This document shows, piece after piece, positions 26,000 through 35,703 of a stretch of 64,000 nt of DNA (position 1 is its first letter; each line of letters opens with the position of its first letter). This DNA comes from Arthrospira sp. PCC 9108. GTDB taxonomy: Bacteria > Cyanobacteriota > Cyanobacteriia > Cyanobacteriales > Microcoleaceae. The stretch covers positions 6,510,501 to 6,574,500 of the forward strand of contig CP066886.1 of the NCBI GenBank assembly GCA_016745315.1. Reading direction: 5' to 3'. Both the position numbers and the translations under genes were made by a program. The notes below the pieces were generated by a model. It saw only the letters and a list, made by a program, of their open reading frames with translations. It searched no databases and had not been told where the DNA came from.

Positions 26000-27400
26000 T
26001 CAGTGAGGATTTAATAAACCAACCTCCCAACCTTTGGGAGTTTGTTTGAGGTGAAAGGAACCGCAAGACTCCAAAAATTTGGGAAATTTTTTGCTATCAT
26101 TAAATTGGCTAAGTAACTGATTAATAGGTACATGATATTTGGTCATAAAATGACTAGCTAAAATTGAAATATGCACTGGAGAATTAGGGGATTTTTTCGT
26201 TAATTCTTTCAGAATACTAACTAGCGCCTTTTCTAAATCATCGCTGGATTTAATTGTTGTCGGTGCAGTGGTTGGTGTGGTTGCATCGACAGCCTGGAGT
26301 GATACGTTATCCGTGGATATGGTTAAATTTTCATTAAATAAAGTCACATAAATTTGAGATTGCTCTGAGATTTTATGCACCGCAAAAATCAGAGGATTTT
26401 TGATAAAAATATCCTGGACTTTAAAATCAACAAAGTGTTCAGATATCACCTGGGTCAACGTCAATTTATATTGATTATGATAAAGGGTAGAGATTTTGGT
26501 TAGCTTAATCCAATAGCAATTACTGCGCTGTTGTTCTAATAAAATTAACTCTTGTAATTGTTCCAGCAATTCCTCCACTTTGGGAATCACTTTTTTTGAG
26601 GATGATAATGAATATTTTTGAGTCGTCCCATTTTGACTATTAAATACCACAATTTGGTCTTGAGTTTTGCGGACATGATAAACCGTCAAACCGTGAGATT
26701 GTAAAGTATTACAGAGATGAATTAACGCTTGATCTGACGAGCAAACCAGCACTTCTCGCGCCGTCGGATAATGTACAAAAATTGATGACCCCACCGTTGC
26801 CATTTTCAAATCAGCGCTATCTTTTCCAGCCGGTACATGAATCAATTGATAGCCTCGTTGATGAAACTCAGCATCTTTTTTACCTAAACTGCGCCAGTTA
26901 GCAAAAGCCACCCTAATTTGTAACGGATAATGACAGATTTTTTCTAAAAACTTTTCTGCGTCAGCGTCGAGCTGGATATTTTCCGCATCAAGTAGTAGAA
27001 TACTCGCCCCATTATCCATCATTCCATGACCATTGAAGTTAGGAATCGAAGTATTTAGATGTTCGTTGATTTCGGCATTGAGGAGTTGCTGAAGTTGAGG
27101 CTTGAGTTGATTAAAGATATTAGTAGCGATCGCCTCTGAATTTAGCAGAGATTTCAGATAAGATCTCACCCTAGATAGCAATGCTTCTGGGTTCGGCGCT
27201 TGACCCAACCCCTGATTCAATTTAGCTAACAGTTTAGTTTGATACTGGGGTTGTTCCCAGGAAATACCCTGATAGCGAACATTCAAGCACTCCGGGTGCT
27301 GTTGTTGAAACGAGACAACCGTCTGATAGATCAGGTTACTGATCTGACTAACCGCCGTAGTTCCATTATTTGTCTGTGGCACGAGCGACTGATGGGGCAT
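26000..27400 (-). CDS. NYN-domain nuclease-like protein with C-terminal OST-HTH/LOTUS domain
   Basis: 466 residues from the ATG at 27400; a TTG at 27412 is the alternative. The N-terminal 130 residues are helical. A NYN (PIN-like) domain follows: ASILLLDAENIQ (first acidic residue), GKDSADLKMA and VLVCSSDQALIHL (further acidic residues). It ends with LEKALVSILKELTKKS...VHISILASHF, matching an OST-HTH/LOTUS winged helix that binds RNA. The acidic set is intact, so a metal-dependent RNase is plausible. NYN-LOTUS pairs occur in eukaryotic germ-line RNA factors and in bacterial proteins of unknown target. Confidence 0.82.
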   Translation of the reverse strand: MPHQSLVPQTNNGTTAVSQISNLIYQTVVSFQQQHPECLNVRYQGISWEQPQYQTKLLAKLNQGLGQAPNPEALLSRVRSYLKSLLNSEAIATNIFNQLKPQLQQLLNAEINEHLNTSIPNFNGHGMMDNGASILLLDAENIQLDADAEKFLEKICHYPLQIRVAFANWRSLGKKDAEFHQRGYQLIHVPAGKDSADLKMATVGSSIFVHYPTAREVLVCSSDQALIHLCNTLQSHGLTVYHVRKTQDQIVVFNSQNGTTQKYSLSSSKKVIPKVEELLEQLQELILLEQQRSNCYWIKLTKISTLYHNQYKLTLTQVISEHFVDFKVQDIFIKNPLIFAVHKISEQSQIYVTLFNENLTISTDNVSLQAVDATTPTTAPTTIKSSDDLEKALVSILKELTKKSPNSPVHISILASHFMTKYHVPINQLLSQFNDSKKFPKFLESCGSFHLKQTPKGWEVGLLNPH

Positions 27401-27745
27401 ACCCCTACACAAACCGTCAAAATTTGTTATCTATTATTTAGATTAGCATGGAGGATGGCGATCGCCTTGATCATGTTCAGTAACTATGATCCACCATCCG
27501 ATAATGGGCCAATTACTCCCCTTTTAGGGTCTAATCAGGCACTCCCAAAATATTATACCCCCTGCGGCTGATCATGAGATCATACTTTGATAGAATCTGG
27601 CTGGGGCAGACTCAGCCAACCATGCTGATCAGCGAAGACTGAGGGGATAATGGTTCGATCGCACCATAATTGACGTTTGAGAAGTACCATGATTAAGCGG
27701 ATTATGTCACAATAGAAAACAGTTAATTTAAAAACTGTAAAAATC

Positions 27746-29262
27746 ATGGCACGAGATCTGCGGGGATTTTTGAAAATCTTAGAAGAACGGGGACAGTTAC
27801 GAAGAATTAGCGCCCTGGTAGACCCGGATTTAGAAATTGCCGAAATTGCCAACCGAATGCTACAGTGTGGCGGTCCTGGGCTGTTATTTGAAAATGTCAA
27901 AGGTGCCGCTTATCCGGTAGCAGTGAACCTGTTGGGGACTGAAAAAAGGGTGTGTTGGGCGATGAATATGGAAGAGCCCCAGGAGTTAGAAGAATTAGGG
28001 AAAAAGCTGGGGATGTTACAGCAACCTAAACCACCCAAAAAAATCTCCCAAGCCATAGATTTTGGTAAGGTTTTATTTGATGTGGTTAAAGCCAAACCCG
28101 GACGGAATTGGTTTCCTCCCTGTCAGGAAGTAGTGATTGAGGGGGAGGAAGTAGACTTAACCAAAATTCCCATGATTCGCCCTTATTCTGGTGATGCGGG
28201 AAAAATTATTACTTTAGGATTGGTAATCACTAAAGATTGTGAAACCGGCACTCCTAATGTAGGCGTATATCGCTTACAATTACAGTCTCATAATACCATG
28301 ACTGTTCATTGGTTATCCGTGCGCGGTGGGGCGAGACATCTGCGGAAGGCAGCCGAAAATGGTAAAAAGTTAGAAATAGCGATCGCCCTAGGTGTTGATC
28401 CACTGATTATCATGGCGGCGGCTACTCCCATTCCCGTAGATTTATCTGAATGGTTATTTGCCGGATTATATGGGGGGTCTGGGGTGCAATTAGCTAAGTG
28501 TAAAACCGTAGATTTAGAAGTTCCCGCAGATTCAGAATTTGTCCTAGAAGGAACTATCACACCAGGGGAAATGCTACCCGATGGACCCTTTGGTGATCAC
28601 ATGGGTTATTATGGGGGTGTAGAAGATTCGCCACTCATTCGCTTTCACTGTGTTACCCACCGCCATGATCCGATTTATTTAACCACTTTTAGCGGACGAC
28701 CACCCAAAGAAGAGGCGATGATGGCGATCGCTCTTAATCGGATTTATACTCCTATTCTGCGACAGCAGGTATCAGAAATTTGTGATTTCTTTTTACCAAT
28801 GGAAGCCCTCAGCTACAAGGCTGCAATTATTTCCATTGATAAGGCTTATCCCGGACAAGCGCGGCGGGCTGCTTTAGCCTTTTGGAGTGCTTTACCGCAG
28901 TTTACATATACCAAATTTGTCATCGTTGTTGATCGAAATATTAATATCCGCGATCCGCGCCAAGTCGTATGGGCGATCGCCTCAAAAGTTGATCCATCAA
29001 GGGATGTATTTATTCTCCCTAATACCCCCTTTGATAGTTTAGATTTTGCCAGTGAAAAAATTGGTTTAGGGGGCAGGATGGGTATTGATGCCACCACTAA
29101 AATCCCCCAGAAACTGAACACGAATGGGGGGAAGCCTTAGAATCAGATCCAGATGTCGCTAAAATGGTCGAACGTCGCTGGGCTGAGTATGGGTTAGCAG
29201 ATGTGAATTTAAACGAAGTTGACCCTAATAAATTTGGCTACGAAATCAATTACATTCACTGA
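27746..29262 (+). CDS. UbiD-family decarboxylase, frameshifted near the 3' end
   Basis: Read as one gene of about 505 residues. It opens RDLRGFLKILEERGQLRRI and carries TPNVGVYRLQ (prenyl-FMN region), LEGTITPGEMLPDGPFGDHMG (catalytic Glu block) and LTTFSGRPPKEEAMM. The frame given stops at 29140 with KIPQKLNTNGGKP. Restoring one base in the C5 run at 29104-29108 gives PPETEHEWGEALESD and runs on to DPNKFGYEINYIH and the TGA at 29260-29262, the expected UbiD C-terminus. It needs prenylated FMN from a UbiX partner, not seen here. Likely role: decarboxylation of 4-hydroxybenzoate-type intermediates in plastoquinone synthesis. Confidence 0.88.
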
Positions 29263-29280
29263 TCCAAATCAGATTTACGG

Positions 29281-29344
29281 GCGGGTTTATAGGTGCTATT
29301 GATAGCTATTTACAGCTAAAAATAACCCCCAAAACCCGCTTTTT
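29281..29344 (+). terminator. Terminator after ubiD-like gene
   Basis: GCGGGTTT (29281-29288) pairs with AAACCCGC (29332-29339), followed directly by TTTTT. The loop is long (43 bases) and has inner pairing (tagctatt/ataac). It lies between convergent ubiD-like and pentapeptide genes. Confidence 0.6.
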
Positions 29345-29354
29345 AGGAGTTTAT

Positions 29355-30152
29355 TTAATCAAAAATTGCGCCCCGGCTTTTCAAGTCAAACTTGGCGTTT
29401 TCGGAAATTCCGATCGCCCCTTTAAATTTAGCCCCCTCTACTTGAGCATTAGTTAAAAAAGCACCACTCAAATTAGCCTTTCGCAAATCGGCACCCTTGA
29501 GATTAGCCTCCTTCAAATTCACCCCAATTAAATTAGCTTCCGTCAAATCAGCATCAGTTAAATCATGTTTTTGACCTCCATGATTAGCAATTTTCCAAAT
29601 CACACGCCACTTAGGGTCTAACTGAGTGTCATCATTAATTAAAGTACTACTCAAATTAGCACCCCTAAAATCAACATTGAGTAACATAGAACCACGCAGA
29701 TCTGCACCAATCAGATTAGTATTATTTAGTTGTGCATCTTGCAGGTTAGCATTACTCAAATTAGCCCCAATTAGTTTGCTTTGAGTTAAGTTAGCCTGTC
29801 TGATATCCGCGCCAATTAGCTGGGCATAAATTAAATTGACACCACCCATACTGGTACTAAATAGTTTAGCCTTATTCAAAGAAGCCCCCATCAAATTAGC
29901 CCCATTCAAATAGGCTTTGGTAAAATCTGCACCCCGGAGATTAGCATGACCCATATCCGCATTAATTAAATTAGCTTTTATCATTTCTGCTAGACTCAAA
30001 TTCGCTTGAATAAGGCTGGCATTCATCAAATTAGCTTTATTCAGATTAATGCTATTAAGATAAGCCCCTTGGAGTTGAACCCCAATTAAAATAGCCTTCT
30101 GAAAGTCTCGCTCCCCTTGAGCATAAGATGCTAGTAATGTTTCAGCATTCAT
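29355..30152 (-). CDS. Pentapeptide repeat protein
   Basis: 265 residues made mainly of A(N/D)LxxA five-residue repeats, e.g. NKANLMNASLIQANLSLAE, which fold as a right-handed quadrilateral beta helix. An interruption at about residues 180-200 (DTQLDPKWRVIWKIANHGGQ) is common in cyanobacterial members. The end (FKGAIGISENAKFDLKSRG) is a cap. There is no signal peptide, so it is probably cytosolic. Function unknown; possible roles are protein binding or DNA mimicry. Confidence 0.88.
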   Translation of the reverse strand: MNAETLLASYAQGERDFQKAILIGVQLQGAYLNSINLNKANLMNASLIQANLSLAEMIKANLINADMGHANLRGADFTKAYLNGANLMGASLNKAKLFSTSMGGVNLIYAQLIGADIRQANLTQSKLIGANLSNANLQDAQLNNTNLIGADLRGSMLLNVDFRGANLSSTLINDDTQLDPKWRVIWKIANHGGQKHDLTDADLTEANLIGVNLKEANLKGADLRKANLSGAFLTNAQVEGAKFKGAIGISENAKFDLKSRGAIFD

Positions 30153-30283
30153 CTGGCTTTCATCTCCTAGTTAAAATTAAACGGTAATTGTCCGGGTAGT
30201 TCATATCAATATCATCAATTCGTCATGGGAGGTTAAAAAACACAAAAATATGCTACTATGGGGAGGTTTAAGATGATAATGAA

Positions 30284-32656
30284 TTACTCCTCACTTGGTG
30301 TAGTGTCCCCGTTTTCAGTTCCGGTATGGTCGGTCACTGATTGGGATTTTTGGCGACGATTTCGGCGGGCTGATTTAATCAGTTTAACCTGATAAGGATC
30401 AGCATCCGATCGCCAATAAACTCTATGTCCTCGAATTTCCGCGCAGTGTTCCTCCAGACATTTTAACCAACCTCCGAGGGTTTGAATAGCTGATTTGTCA
30501 TCGAGAAGCCCCCAGTCTTGTTCCTGACTGGTAAGTTTAGCAAACTTTTCATAGGAGGGATAGTCTGGGGTAACGAAGGCTTCCTTAGCATAAAGAATGG
30601 GAGCATTAGCACCCTGATAACTTCGATAACTGACCTGGAGATCTCGCAGGTCGATCGCCATTTTGGTTTGTAGAACCGGATGAGGATTCGTATCAAAATC
30701 AGGATAAAATAAATAGGTGATTTTCGGCGTTTTAATGTGAAATTTAATCAAGGTTGTTCCTTCTAAGCGTCCGATAGTCCTATGGGCGCACCCCTCATAT
30801 ACCCTTAACAGGGGGTCGAGTTTCTCTAAGGCGCTAATATGAACCCAAAGGGAGTTTTGGCGCTTCTGACCTATATCACTATTGTAACAGCATTCAGCAA
30901 TTATATCAGGGTTCCCCATACTATAAAGCATGACATCAGCCAAAGCACAAGCCTTTTTATAGCTACCAAATAACCCTTTAATGTCATTTTTGACCTGTTC
31001 TGACAAATCCGACAATTTCCGCCGTTTACCAAAGTGACTGAGGGCTAGATAAACCAGCAAATCTTGGCGACGACGATCTGCTACTTGTTCCCATTCGGGC
31101 GAGTTAGTGGCTTGCATAATTACCTTAAAAGCGCGTTTAATAGTTCCAAATTCTGCCTCAATTTCCGAAGTTTGTTGAAGTTCAGCCCCCACCGGAAGCC
31201 GACCACGATCGCACAAAAACTCTATCAAAGGTTGCAGGAGTTCTTGATATTCTTCAAAACGCTTAACCTGGGCACAAATACGGGGAGAAGAAACCCGCGA
31301 TCGAAATCGGGATGCGCGAAAATCCTCAGCTTCTGATTCATCTCTAAATACCACATAAACACCCAAATCAATCGGGATAGAATCCACATTCAAAACCTGA
31401 TCAATATAGATTTTCAATTCTTCTTGCTGGTAATACTTTTGAAAAGTATTGCGATTAGTAATCACCCCATCCCCATAGGCAATAATACCACGATCGCAAT
31501 CATCAATCAAAATTTGCGCCGCCACAATTAACACCCTTTGCGTTAACTCCCACGCCCGAATTAATGCTTCCCGTCTTTCCACCTGACATTCAATCACATT
31601 AATCACATAACCCAGATTCACAATTTCCGAAACAACTTGGGGAGTTTCTGGGGAATAGTAAGGGTCCCAACCTGCTGACAAATAACCGCGATCGCTTATT
31701 TGTTTTAGATCACCTCCATAACCACAACCATAATCAAAGAAACTGCTATTTTCCCGAAATAATCCCGCTTCCAGCGCCAGGCGTACAGGGCGAGATAAAC
31801 TTTTCCGAATTATCGCAGCCTTGTGGCGTTCAATGCGAGGAGTAATCCTCACCGTTTCCAGTTCCTGATCAGATAAATAAACCACCTGATGATCCTGAAT
31901 AGCCACACCACATCTAGCCAGATGATTTAACCAACCTTGGCGGGTTCCAATACTGCTATAAAGTCGAGTTTTTTTACTTAATAATCCCAACTTTTCCTCC
32001 ATCTTAGTTAATTGGTTAAAACTTTCATATAGAGGATAGTCCGCCGCCACAAAAGTTTCTTTACGGTGTAGGATAGGCGGGTTATTGCTGTTAGTATAGT
32101 TAGAAAAATTCACTCTCCCCCTGGGGACTAGCACTTGATAACTCGTGGCTAAATCCGGGTGAGCATCCGTATCAAAATCCGGGTAAAACAAATAAGAAAT
32201 AATCGGTTTATCCGTATGAAATTTAATCAGAGTTGTGGGGGGAGGTGGGTTAAGGGCTTGGCGGGCTAGATGTTCATATAGGCGCAGCAGCGGGTCAAGG
32301 CGGTTAAGGGCAGAAATATGCACATATAGGGCGGCGGGGAGTTTTTTACCAATGGGGCTTTGGTGACAACAATGGGCGATCGCCCTAAGTTCATGAAGCC
32401 CTAGTAAAAGCTGGTTAACCGCCACACAGGCTTGCTGGTAGCTACCAAAAGTGCGTTCGATTTCCTCATGCCACTGAGCAGAAAGGTCACTAAATCGGTT
32501 AATCTGGGGGGGAAGCTGAAATTCAACTGCCTTCAGGGCTAGGTACAAAATCAAATCATCAGCCGTTGGGTGAACATTTAAACCCCTCGTTAGGCGGTGA
32601 TTGATGGCAAAATCCCAACTGTCATTGCTACATTGAATGACATCATGGCTGTTCAT
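30284..32656 (-). CDS. DNA phosphorothioation-associated putative methyltransferase with duplicated flanking domains
   Basis: 790 residues. The centre (about 278-470) is a methyltransferase-like domain: HKAAIIRKSLSRPVRLALE, FFDYGCGYGGDL (AdoMet motif I), AGWDPYYSP, VINVIECQVERREAL and YGDGVITNRNTFQKYY. This is the family named for association with dnd DNA sulfur modification. It is flanked by two homologous domains. About residues 30-265 contain YVHISALNRLDPLLRLYE and KPIISYLFYPDFDT; about 530-770 contain WVHISALEKLDPLLRVYE and PKITYLFYPDFDT. No dndABCDE genes lie in the window. Probably modifies DNA or a partner, but neither substrate nor role is shown. Confidence 0.82.
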   Translation of the reverse strand: MNSHDVIQCSNDSWDFAINHRLTRGLNVHPTADDLILYLALKAVEFQLPPQINRFSDLSAQWHEEIERTFGSYQQACVAVNQLLLGLHELRAIAHCCHQSPIGKKLPAALYVHISALNRLDPLLRLYEHLARQALNPPPPTTLIKFHTDKPIISYLFYPDFDTDAHPDLATSYQVLVPRGRVNFSNYTNSNNPPILHRKETFVAADYPLYESFNQLTKMEEKLGLLSKKTRLYSSIGTRQGWLNHLARCGVAIQDHQVVYLSDQELETVRITPRIERHKAAIIRKSLSRPVRLALEAGLFRENSSFFDYGCGYGGDLKQISDRGYLSAGWDPYYSPETPQVVSEIVNLGYVINVIECQVERREALIRAWELTQRVLIVAAQILIDDCDRGIIAYGDGVITNRNTFQKYYQQEELKIYIDQVLNVDSIPIDLGVYVVFRDESEAEDFRASRFRSRVSSPRICAQVKRFEEYQELLQPLIEFLCDRGRLPVGAELQQTSEIEAEFGTIKRAFKVIMQATNSPEWEQVADRRRQDLLVYLALSHFGKRRKLSDLSEQVKNDIKGLFGSYKKACALADVMLYSMGNPDIIAECCYNSDIGQKRQNSLWVHISALEKLDPLLRVYEGCAHRTIGRLEGTTLIKFHIKTPKITYLFYPDFDTNPHPVLQTKMAIDLRDLQVSYRSYQGANAPILYAKEAFVTPDYPSYEKFAKLTSQEQDWGLLDDKSAIQTLGGWLKCLEEHCAEIRGHRVYWRSDADPYQVKLIKSARRNRRQKSQSVTDHTGTENGDTTPSEE

Positions 32657-32794
32657 TGCAACTGATCTCCACAGTCGGACTATCTTGGCAGCTATTATAT
32701 GACATAAAGACCTCCGGGAAAATTCTCCCCTTCCGTTTTTAACAATATTGGTATATATTTATAACTCCTGGTCAAACCTTAACTAAAATTTTAG

Positions 32795-34024
32795 ATGATT
32801 GCCATCCCATATTTATCTATTGCCATTGCCATCCTGCTTTTAGCTAGTGTCATTGCTAGTAAAGCTGCTAGTCGCTTAGGTGTTCCTAGTTTGTTACTGT
32901 TCCTAATGATTGGTATTTTAGCAGGTTCCGAAGGTTTAGGCGGTATTAAATATAACAACCCCGAATTAACCAGGGCTGTTGGAGATATGGCGCTGATTAT
33001 TATTTTATTTTCTGGGGGACTAGATACTAAGTGGGCGAAAATTCGTCCCGTGTTAATTCCCGGACTCACTCTCGCTACAGTAGGAGTCGGGTTGACAACT
33101 ATTTTGTTAGGGACTTTTGCTTGGTTTGTTCTCGGTTCCTTTTCCACCTTTAATATTGGCGTAGAAGGACTTAATTGGAATGAAGGATTATTGCTAGGGG
33201 CCATTATTTCTTCTACTGATGCAGCCGCCGTATTTTCAATTTTGCGATCGGGCAATTTAGGACTCCGTGGAAATCTGCAACCTTTGCTAGAATTTGAATC
33301 GGGCAGTAATGACCCCATGGCCGCTTTACTAACCGTCGAAATCGTCCAAATTGTCATATCAGGAGAGTTCTCATTTTGGCGTTTAATCCTATCGGTAATT
33401 GTGCAAATTTGCATCGGTCTGGCTATGGGATATGGTTTGGGTAAAGGTACAGTTTGGGCAATTCGTAGTATGAATTTAACTGCTGAAGGTTTATATTCAG
33501 TCATGACCCTGGCTTTAACTTTGCTCACCTATGGTTTAAGTACCGTTGTCGGTGGTAATGGTTTTCTGGCTGCTTATATAGCAGGTTTAGTGGTTGGCAA
33601 TTCCCACCTTCCTAGTGCAGGAAAAAATATTTTTAGTTTCTATGAAGCCCTAGCTTGGCTGATGCAAATCATCATGTTTTTAACCCTAGGACTGCTAGTT
33701 TTCCCCTCCCAACTTTTTCCGATCGCTGCGGTAGCAATAGCAATGGGTTTATTTTTAATTTTCGTAGCCCGTCCCATAGCCACCCTTTCTTGTCTATCAT
33801 TAGTAAAGATGCCAATTAAAGAAAAACTTTTTGTGTCTTGGGTAGGTTTACGGGGGGCTGTTCCCATTGTTTTAGCAACTTTTCCTCTCACCGCTGGTAT
33901 TCAAGGTGCTAATCAGATTTTTAATGTCATCTTTTTTATGGTGATTATATCCTTACTGGTTCAGGGTTTATCCCTATCACCTCTAGCTAAGAAACTTGAT
34001 TTAATGGCGGAGTCGGAAAATTAG
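32795..34024 (+). CDS. CPA-family cation/proton antiporter (NhaP2-like)
   Basis: 409 residues with about 12 membrane helices. LLFLMIGILAGSEGLGGI resembles the NhaP2/CvrA opening; AIISSTDAAAVFSILR holds the ion-binding Asp of CPA1-type antiporters; LEFESGSNDPMAALLT is the following conserved helix. The C-terminal cytosolic TrkA-C-like tail of NhaP2 is missing, so it is a core-only form. It exchanges Na+ or K+ for H+ across a membrane. It is followed 23 bases later by a DUF3124 lipoprotein gene, likely the same transcript. Confidence 0.9.
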   Translation: MIAIPYLSIAIAILLLASVIASKAASRLGVPSLLLFLMIGILAGSEGLGGIKYNNPELTRAVGDMALIIILFSGGLDTKWAKIRPVLIPGLTLATVGVGLTTILLGTFAWFVLGSFSTFNIGVEGLNWNEGLLLGAIISSTDAAAVFSILRSGNLGLRGNLQPLLEFESGSNDPMAALLTVEIVQIVISGEFSFWRLILSVIVQICIGLAMGYGLGKGTVWAIRSMNLTAEGLYSVMTLALTLLTYGLSTVVGGNGFLAAYIAGLVVGNSHLPSAGKNIFSFYEALAWLMQIIMFLTLGLLVFPSQLFPIAAVAIAMGLFLIFVARPIATLSCLSLVKMPIKEKLFVSWVGLRGAVPIVLATFPLTAGIQGANQIFNVIFFMVIISLLVQGLSLSPLAKKLDLMAESEN

Positions 34025-34047
34025 AAATATCAAGGTGTAAAATTATC

Positions 34048-34602
34048 ATGAACATCAACATATTTATAGGGGCGATATTGGCGGTGATTTTAGTCGCCTG
34101 TACACCTCAACCAACTACCATAACAGGTCAGCAACAATCGGGGTTAGAATCAACTACAACCGAAAAATTTACCGATGCGGCTCAAACCATTGATATTAGT
34201 GAAATTCAAGCTGTAGCCGGACAAACTGTTTATATTCCGGTTTATTCTCATATATATTTCCGAAACACCCAACAAGCCTATAATTTAGCAAGTACGCTTA
34301 GTATTCGTAATACAGACCCAAATTCTCCCATCATTATCACTTCTGTGAGTTACTACAATACTGATGGTAATTTGGTGAAAAATTACCTTGATAGTGCCTT
34401 AAAAATGCCACCTCTCGCCAGCATGGAATTTTTTATTGAACAAAGCAATACTAGCGGGGGTTCTGGTGCTAATTTTCTGGTTGAGTGGGTATCAGAAAGC
34501 ACCATTTCTGAACCGATAATGGAGTCAGTCATGATTGGTGTATCAGGAACCCAGGGGTTAGCTTTCACCAGCCGAGGACAAGTCATTAATAATCAACAAT
34601 AG
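34048..34602 (+). CDS. DUF3124 lipoprotein
   Basis: 184 residues. The N-terminus is a type II signal peptide ending VILVACTPQ, with the lipobox Cys near residue 17. The mature part has the DUF3124 pattern: TVYIPVYSHIYFRN, STLSIRNTDPNSPIIITSVSYYNTDG, LVKNYLDS and FLVEWVSES, a beta-sandwich-like domain. It is likely tethered to a membrane. It follows the antiporter gene by 23 bases and may act with it, but this is only context. Confidence 0.82.
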   Translation: MNINIFIGAILAVILVACTPQPTTITGQQQSGLESTTTEKFTDAAQTIDISEIQAVAGQTVYIPVYSHIYFRNTQQAYNLASTLSIRNTDPNSPIIITSVSYYNTDGNLVKNYLDSALKMPPLASMEFFIEQSNTSGGSGANFLVEWVSESTISEPIMESVMIGVSGTQGLAFTSRGQVINNQQ

Positions 34603-34626
34603 TGGATTAGATAGACCGTTGACAGA

Positions 34627-34649
34627 ACCCTCTCGCTGGGGGAGAGGGT
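34627..34649. terminator. Hairpin between convergent DUF3124 and serine-hydrolase genes
   Basis: ACCCTCTC (34627-34634) pairs with GAGAGGGT (34642-34649) around a 7-base loop. An 8-bp GC-rich stem between convergent stops suits a bidirectional terminator; the T tract is weak. Confidence 0.5.
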
Positions 34650-34666
34650 AGCTTAACTACAGTCAA

Positions 34667-35688
34667 TTATAATTCATCCTCAAGAATAACCGCCAGAACC
34701 CGCTCAATGATATAATCGGGAGTGGTATTAATATCTTCATCCAGCAAAACTACAATGGTCATTTCCTCATCAGGAAGATGCCACAAGGCTGATGAATAGC
34801 CATCTATTCCCCCAGTATATCCCCAAACATCTCCCCATTCTTTAGCATCCCAACTATTAACTCCCAAGCCATAGAAACCCCCCTCATTATCTTGAAACCA
34901 ATGAATCATTTGATCAAAAGTATCCTCATTAAGGAGTTCATCGGTCATAAATAGGGTTTCGGCAAATTTTCCCACATCATAAGCACTGGAAATTAAGCCA
35001 CGATCGCCTAAACCAGTCCCGAATTTTTCCGGACTGATGCAATTTTGACAACTCTTGTGTTTCGGGGGGGAGTTTCGCGGTATTCGGTAAAAGTATCCTT
35101 TAAACCGAGGGGGTCAAAAATCCGCGATCGCATTTCTTGATACAGAGGATTTCCGGTTACTGCTTCCACAATCAACTCTAGCAAAATATAGTTAGTATTC
35201 GAGTAACAATGACCCGCCCCAGGTACTCCCAGAGATTCTAAATTATCTACCAAACAGATAGCCTCTTTAGCCGTCCAAAACTGATTTTTATCCCGTTGAC
35301 TAACCGCTTGTTGAAACTCATCAGTTTCCAGGTAATCATCCAAACCGCTGCTATGATTAAGCAATTGTCGAATCGTAATTTTGTCGCTATTTTCCAGGCG
35401 ATCGCATATTTCTTTATCCAGCCATTTGGTCAAATTATCTTCTAAATTCAGGGCACGATTTTGGTATAATTGTAAAACCACCGTAGCCACAAAAACCTGA
35501 GTAATAGCACCAATCCGAAAGCGATCGCGACGCTGGACTTTATGGCGTTTAGTCACATAAGAAAAACCCGATGCTATCTCATATTTTCCTTCAGGAGTTG
35601 CCACATAAAGAACTCCCCCCGGAACATTTTGTTCCGCCGTCGCTTCATCTAAAAGAAATTGTAAACTTTCAGTTAAGGCCATCATCAT
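34667..35688 (-). CDS. Beta-lactamase/serine-hydrolase-fold protein, frameshifted and lacking the SxxK residues
   Basis: Read as one gene of about 340 residues. The N-terminal part has VLYVATPEGKYEIASGFSY and RQLLNHSSGLDDYLE, typical of class C beta-lactamase/esterase-like proteins, and CYSNTNY (the YxN motif). The frame then stops at 35008. Restoring one base in the G7 run at 35064-35070 gives ETPPPKHKSCQNCISPEK, FGTGLGDRGLISSAYD and joins DVGKFAETLFMTDELL to the end. Where the family has S-x-x-K (as in GSITKTF), this protein reads GAITQVF, so both the nucleophile Ser and the base Lys are absent. It is probably a non-catalytic binding protein. Confidence 0.8.
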
Positions 35689-35703
35689 TACAACTAGAGT
35701 GTA

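Noticed and set aside
32791..33528. 245-codon frame antisense to the antiporter gene
   Set aside because: It mirrors the antiporter coding sequence and has no recognisable motifs.
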